This document shows, in pieces, positions 60,014-64,000 of a DNA stretch of 64,000 nt. Under the pieces are notes generated by a model that did not search any database, was not told where the DNA came from, and saw nothing but the letters and a program-made list of their open reading frames with translations. Each line of letters opens with the position of its first letter. Within the stretch, counting starts at the first letter, position 1. This DNA is from Linnemannia hyalina. Lineage: Eukaryota > Mortierellomycota > Mortierellomycetes > Mortierellales > Mortierellaceae. The translations under genes and the position numbers were made by a program. Where the stretch lies: positions 1,922,001 through 1,986,000 of the forward strand of contig JAHRHY010000004.1 of NCBI GenBank assembly GCA_019671135.1, in the 5' to 3' direction.

Positions 60014-62520
60014 ATGACTGAGAAACAAGAACTCGAATACGATAAGGATGTTTACGCCGAAGAAAAGGCCTATGCTGGTGACACCCTCGAGCTCAACGAG
60101 GAGGACGAAGTCGAGAACTCCAAGATTGAGGCCGTCCGTCTCGGTAAGTCTCTTGACCTTCGTACCGTCCTGCTTATACCACAATGCATCTTCAAATAAC
60201 TTTTGACTTGACACTGTTCTAACAATAAATACCTTCTCTTCATGTTAAACAGTTGTCCCCATCACGGACGAGCCCTCCCTGCAAGCAGTCACCTTCCGCT
60301 TCTGGGTCCTGTCCCTCTTCTTTGGTGTTATCGGTTCAGTCATCACTCAGTTCTACTACTACCGTGTCGCCGTGGGTTACTTCTCCATCTACTTTGTCAA
60401 CCTGGCTTCCTATGCCCTCGGTACCGGAATGGCCAAATTCTTGCCTAAGAGTCAACTCACCATCGGTGGCTGCTCCATGTCGCTCAACCCCGGACCCTTC
60501 AACATCAAGGAGCACTGTTTGATCGGTATTGCTGTCTCCACCGCCTCGAGCTCTGCCTATGCCATCGATATTTTGTCTGCTACTGATCTCTTCCTGAACC
60601 ACCGCATCAACGCCTTTGGCTCCATCGTCCTCATCATCACTACCCAGTGCTTGGGCTACGGCATGGCCGGTACCCTCCGCAAGTACCTCGTCTACCCTGC
60701 CGAGATGGTTTGGTGGGGCAACTTGGTCCAGGTCGTGTTCTATAACGCTATGCACAACACCGACGAGTTCAAGACCAAGAAGATGATCCGTGGCTGGTCT
60801 TACATGAAGTACTTCTGGATCTTCTGTGGTGGCGCATTCGTGTGGGAGGTATGTCACCTTTACCTATTTTCCTTCCCATCTAGCATATACATTCACACCA
60901 AATGTTGTCGTACTGACACTTTTTTTTTTCTTTATCGGTACTCTTATACAGTTCGTTCCTCAGTTCCTTGGCCCCATGTTCAACTTTCTCAGCTGGGTCT
61001 GCTGGATCAAGCCCTTTGACATGAACATGTGGGGTATCTTCTCGACCCTCACTGGCGGCGGTGTCCTCGGTCTGTCCTTCGACTGGACCTCCATTGGTGG
61101 CGCGACCATGTGGCTCCCTCTCGCCTCACAACTCTGCAACTATGGTGGTGTTATCCTCGGTTACTGGATCATCCTCCCCATCATGTGGGTCAAGAACACC
61201 TGGGAAATCAAGAAGTTCGTGTATCCTCTTACCCCCACCTTGTTTTACGGTAACGGCTCTGTCTTCCACGTCCAGGACTACCTCAACCCCGACTACTCGC
61301 TGAACGAAGAGCTCTACGAGGCCGGCCCACCAGCCACCATGACCCCCATGTATGCCCTCGGCTTCTTCTACTCCTTTGTCGCACTGGCCGGCTGCGTCAC
61401 CCACGTCATTTGTTTCCACGGTAAAGACATCCTGAGGAACTGGAAGATGGCTGTCGGCAGCAAGGATGATGATATCCACAACAAGTTGATGAAGGTCTAC
61501 CCCGAGGTTCCTCAGCTCTGGTACGCCGCCTTCTACCTTGTCATGCTTGCTCTCTCCATCATGGTCTGCGAGGTGTATGAACTTCAACTGACCTGGTGGG
61601 GCATGATTGTTGCCGGTATTATCGGCTGGATCCTCACTATCCCCATTGGCGCCATGACCGCCATCACAGGATTCGGTCCCGGTCTTAACGTCATTACAGA
61701 GCTGATTTGCGGTTACATGCTCCCCGGCAAGCCCATCGCCAACATGACTTTCAAGTGCTACGGTTACATGGCCTCATACCAGTGCATGACCCTGCTCGCC
61801 GACCTCAAGCTCGGTATCTACATGAAGATCCCCCCACGCGCCATGTTCGTCTCTCAGTTTTGGGGCACTCTCATCGGCGGTGTCTTCAACTATGTCACCA
61901 TGATCGCCATCATCAACTCTGAGCGCGAGGTCCTAACCTCTCTCCAAGGCGATCCAGCCGGTCTTTGGACGGGTGCCAGCCCCAAAATTTTCTGGGGTTC
62001 TGCCCAGATCTACGGAGCCCTCGGCCCTCAACGCATGTTCAGCACCGATGGCAACTACGGTTTTGTCTACTACGGTTTCCTGGTTGGTGCCGTCATCCCC
62101 ATCATCCTCTGGGCTCTCTCCAAGAAGTGGCCCAACGTTTCCTGGGAAAAGTTCAACATCACCATTATTGCCGGCGGCATGAGCGCCTACCCCAACGGCT
62201 ACATCACTGGTATCGTTGGTAGTATCATTATTGCCTTCATCTGGCAGTTCTGGCTCTTCCGCTACCACAAGAACTGGTGGTCAAAGTACACGTTCATCCT
62301 CTCGGCTGCTCTCGACACGGGCGCCGCATTTACGGGTCTCTTTATCTTCATTTTCCTCTCAGGTGGTATCAGCGAGAAGTTGTTGGTCAATGCCCCGAGC
62401 TGGTGGGCAAACTACATTGCCTTCGACCCCAACTATAACGAGACTGCCAATGGTGGGTACATGGGCATCGATCGCTGCGGTTCCACCGGCCTCTGGGATA
62501 GCGGCAACCCTTACCAGTAG
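60014..62520 (+). CDS. OPT-family oligopeptide transporter, copy 1
   Basis: This plasma-membrane, proton-coupled importer takes up small peptides (tetra- and pentapeptides in yeast Opt1) and related compounds such as glutathione. Exons 60014-60143, 60253-60848 and 60952-62520 sum to exactly 764 residues, the usual OPT length. The N-terminus is acidic and cytosolic (DTLELNEEDEVENSKIEAVR). Family landmarks are FRFWVLSLFFGVIGSVITQF, SMSLNPGPFNIKEHCLIGIA, QCLGYGMAGTLRKYLVYPAE, MVWWGNLVQVVFYNAMH, GPGLNVITELICGYMLPGKP and MTFKCYGYMASYQCM. NPGPFNIKEH is diagnostic. Codon use is strongly C-ending. It is followed by a second related gene. The specific substrate cannot be told from the sequence. Confidence 0.95.
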
Positions 62521-63256
62521 TTACACCCTCCTTCCCATAGTATTCACGCGTCGCCCTCCTTTTTGGATTAAAAAAAAGTTCAATTCAAACCCATGTTTGT
62601 CTAATTTGCCTGAAAAGAAGGAACCAATTGTTGGCAAGGGTTTGTGTGAAAAAAGGCGAGATGCTATTGGTGGAGAGAGTGAAAGAGAAAGAATAAAGTA
62701 CTTGAAGAAAGTAAGAAAAGTATCTCCGACATGGTATGGTACTAGCTCAGTCAATGGCGTGTTTCCGAGCATTTGTGAGTCGGCCTCGTTCTTATTCGTC
62801 GTTTGCTACGCCCGGGTACATGGACCTAATAAGGCGAGGGAAGCATATGTGAGAGGAATAGAAAGAGAGGGCAAGGATGAAATTCAGGGTCGAAAAGCAA
62901 CCCGAGGGAAGTCAAAATGACACCATGGCGAACCAAGGCCATAGCACAACCCCTGACATAGCACGGATCAAAAGAAGAGAAATAGAGGGCTCCTATTTTT
63001 GCGAATGGTCCCGACTGTTGTAAAGGTGGCAATCGACAAGTTTTTTCGATATAAATACAACGGGCATCGCTGTCGATCTTGTCCCTTGTCAGCTTTTCCA
63101 GCCACCATACCCTCCTCCTTTCTCCCTCTTCTTCACCACTTCATTCCCTCCCTTCCCTCTCTTCCCTCCCTTCCCTTCTTTCCCATCCTTCCCTCCTCTT
63201 CCCCTCCTCTTTGTCCCTCCCATTTTTCTATAAACACACGTCGTTCGTCTTACAAC
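62521..63256. promoter_or_regulatory. Spacer between the tandem OPT genes
   Basis: A 736-bp spacer. It holds the first gene's 3' end and the second gene's promoter: a TATA-like box TATAAATA at 63050-63057 and an almost pure CT tract (63107-63220) before ATG 63257. No gene was recognised. Confidence 0.55.
63050..63057 (+). promoter_or_regulatory. TATA box of OPT copy 2
   Basis: TATAAATA lies 207 bp before the start codon at 63257, in the usual fungal range when a long leader is present. The CT-rich tract lies between the two. Confidence 0.55.
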
Positions 63257-64000
63257 ATGACCGAAAGTCACGAACCCCAGTCCGAGAAGGACATCTACCA
63301 GCTCGAGAAGGCGGATGCAGGCCAGACTGTTGACCTGGATGAAGACGAACCTGAGAACTCCAAAATCGAAGCTGTCCGTCTAGGTACGTCTACTTTGAGC
63401 ACTCCTTTTTTTCAGCCGACAACTACATATGACTTACCTTCCACCTCAAACCACTCTAACCATTTTTTTTCATGCCCACCCTCCGTCTTTTCCTTGCTTC
63501 ATCGCATAGTTGTGCCTATCACCGATGACCCAGCGTTGGTCTGTATCACCTTCCGCTTCTGGGTCCTCTCTCTCTTATTCTCCATCATCGGCTCAGTCAT
63601 CTACCAATACTACTTCTTCCGTGTCGCCTCGGGTAGTTTCTCCATCTACTTTGTCAACCTCGCCTCCTACGCCCTTGGTACTGGAATGGCCCGGGTCCTG
63701 CCGACCAACAAGTTCACCATCGGTGGGTACTCCATGTCGCTCAACCCTGGCCCCTTCAACATCAAGGAACATGCTGTCATTGGTATTGCCGTCTCGACCG
63801 CCGCCACCTCTGCTTATGCAATCGATATCCTCACCGTCACCGATCTGTTCTTGCACCATCGGGTTAATGCCCTGGGTGCCCTCATTCTTATCTTCACTAC
63901 TCAGTGTTTGGGCTACGGTATGACTGGCGCTTTGAGAAAGTACTTGGTCTACCCTGCTGAGATGATCTGGTGGAGCAATTTGGTCCAAGTCGTCTTTTAT
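63257..64000 (+). CDS. OPT-family oligopeptide transporter, copy 2 (cut by window end)
   Basis: This is the start of a second peptide transporter, a tandem paralogue of copy 1. Exon 1 is 63257-63383 (MTESHEPQSEKDIYQLEK, then QTVDLDEDEPENSKIEAVRL) and exon 2 begins at 63510 and is open to the window edge. The first intron falls at the same codon as in copy 1 (after AVRL). The sequence is close: FRFWVLSLLFSIIGSVIYQY, SMSLNPGPFNIKEHAVIGIA, QCLGYGMTGALRKYLVYPAE, MIWWSNLVQVVFY. The N-terminal cytosolic tail is the most different part. The gene continues beyond 64000. Confidence 0.93.
   Translation, partial: MTESHEPQSEKDIYQLEKADAGQTVDLDEDEPENSKIEAVRLGTSTLSTPFFQPTTTYDLPSTSNHSNHFFSCPPSVFSLLHRIVVPITDDPALVCITFRFWVLSLLFSIIGSVIYQYYFFRVASGSFSIYFVNLASYALGTGMARVLPTNKFTIGGYSMSLNPGPFNIKEHAVIGIAVSTAATSAYAIDILTVTDLFLHHRVNALGALILIFTTQCLGYGMTGALRKYLVYPAEMIWWSNLVQVVFY

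Noticed and set aside
61126..61587. Antisense frame of 153 residues inside OPT copy 1
   Set aside because: Shadow of C-ending codons. The sense frame is the conserved transporter.

Overview
The window is a gene-dense stretch of nuclear DNA from a filamentous fungus. The genes are split by many short GT-AG introns (mostly 60-450 bp, occasionally near 1 kb) and many have AATAAA-type signals downstream. The products are fungal: a fungal-type amino-acid permease, Lsb5, Mrp51, Gis2, Spt16, Bud13, and two tandem oligopeptide transporters. The high intron density, a queuine tRNA-ribosyltransferase and the style of the unrecognised proteins suggest an early-diverging lineage, most likely Mucoromycota close to Mortierella. 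That placement is inference, because no rRNA or tRNA gene is visible. About 25 protein genes are supported. For eleven multi-exon genes the exon lengths were added up and either close exactly in frame or keep frame as far as they were followed.

Left part (1-31 kb): amino-acid permease (-), VHS-GAT sorting protein (-), tRNA m7G46 methyltransferase TRM8 (-) divergent from the chromodomain/MRG protein EAF3 (+), a long DENN protein with an inserted C1 domain (+), a pyrimidine 5'-nucleotidase-like HAD phosphatase (+), a DHHC palmitoyltransferase (+), cytochrome c oxidase subunit COX5/IV (-), mitoribosomal uL16m (-), the seven-zinc-knuckle protein GIS2 (+) and an unrecognised 575-residue protein (-). 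A non-coding block at 29.5-31.2 kb follows and holds an unusual array of hairpin repeats.

Right part (31-64 kb): ribosomal protein S0 (+), FACT subunit SPT16 (-), a 113-residue orphan (+), two divergent RING-H2 membrane proteins, an EEF1AKMT4-like methyltransferase (-), the splicing factor BUD13 (+), an Era-type mitochondrial GTPase (-) divergent from queuine tRNA-ribosyltransferase (+), the dynactin actin-related protein ARP1 (+), mitoribosomal MRP51 (-), a small CsbD-like protein (+) and an HSL-family alpha/beta hydrolase (+). A 3.6-kb gene-free stretch then precedes two tandem OPT-family transporters, the second cut by the window end.

Most genes are housekeeping and are not functionally clustered. 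Divergent pairs share short promoters and convergent pairs have closely spaced 3' ends (44 bp between BUD13 and the Era GTPase). GIS2, RPS0, the CsbD-like gene and the OPT genes use strongly C-ending codons, which suggests high expression. No transposon, CRISPR array, origin or secondary-metabolite cluster is visible. The most unusual signals are the hairpin array upstream of RPS0 (conserved 13-nt loop, changing but still paired stems), the 575-residue orphan with a possible nuclease-like core, an apparent 11-nt microexon in the phosphatase gene, and perfect CRE palindromes upstream of two nuclear genes for mitochondrial proteins.
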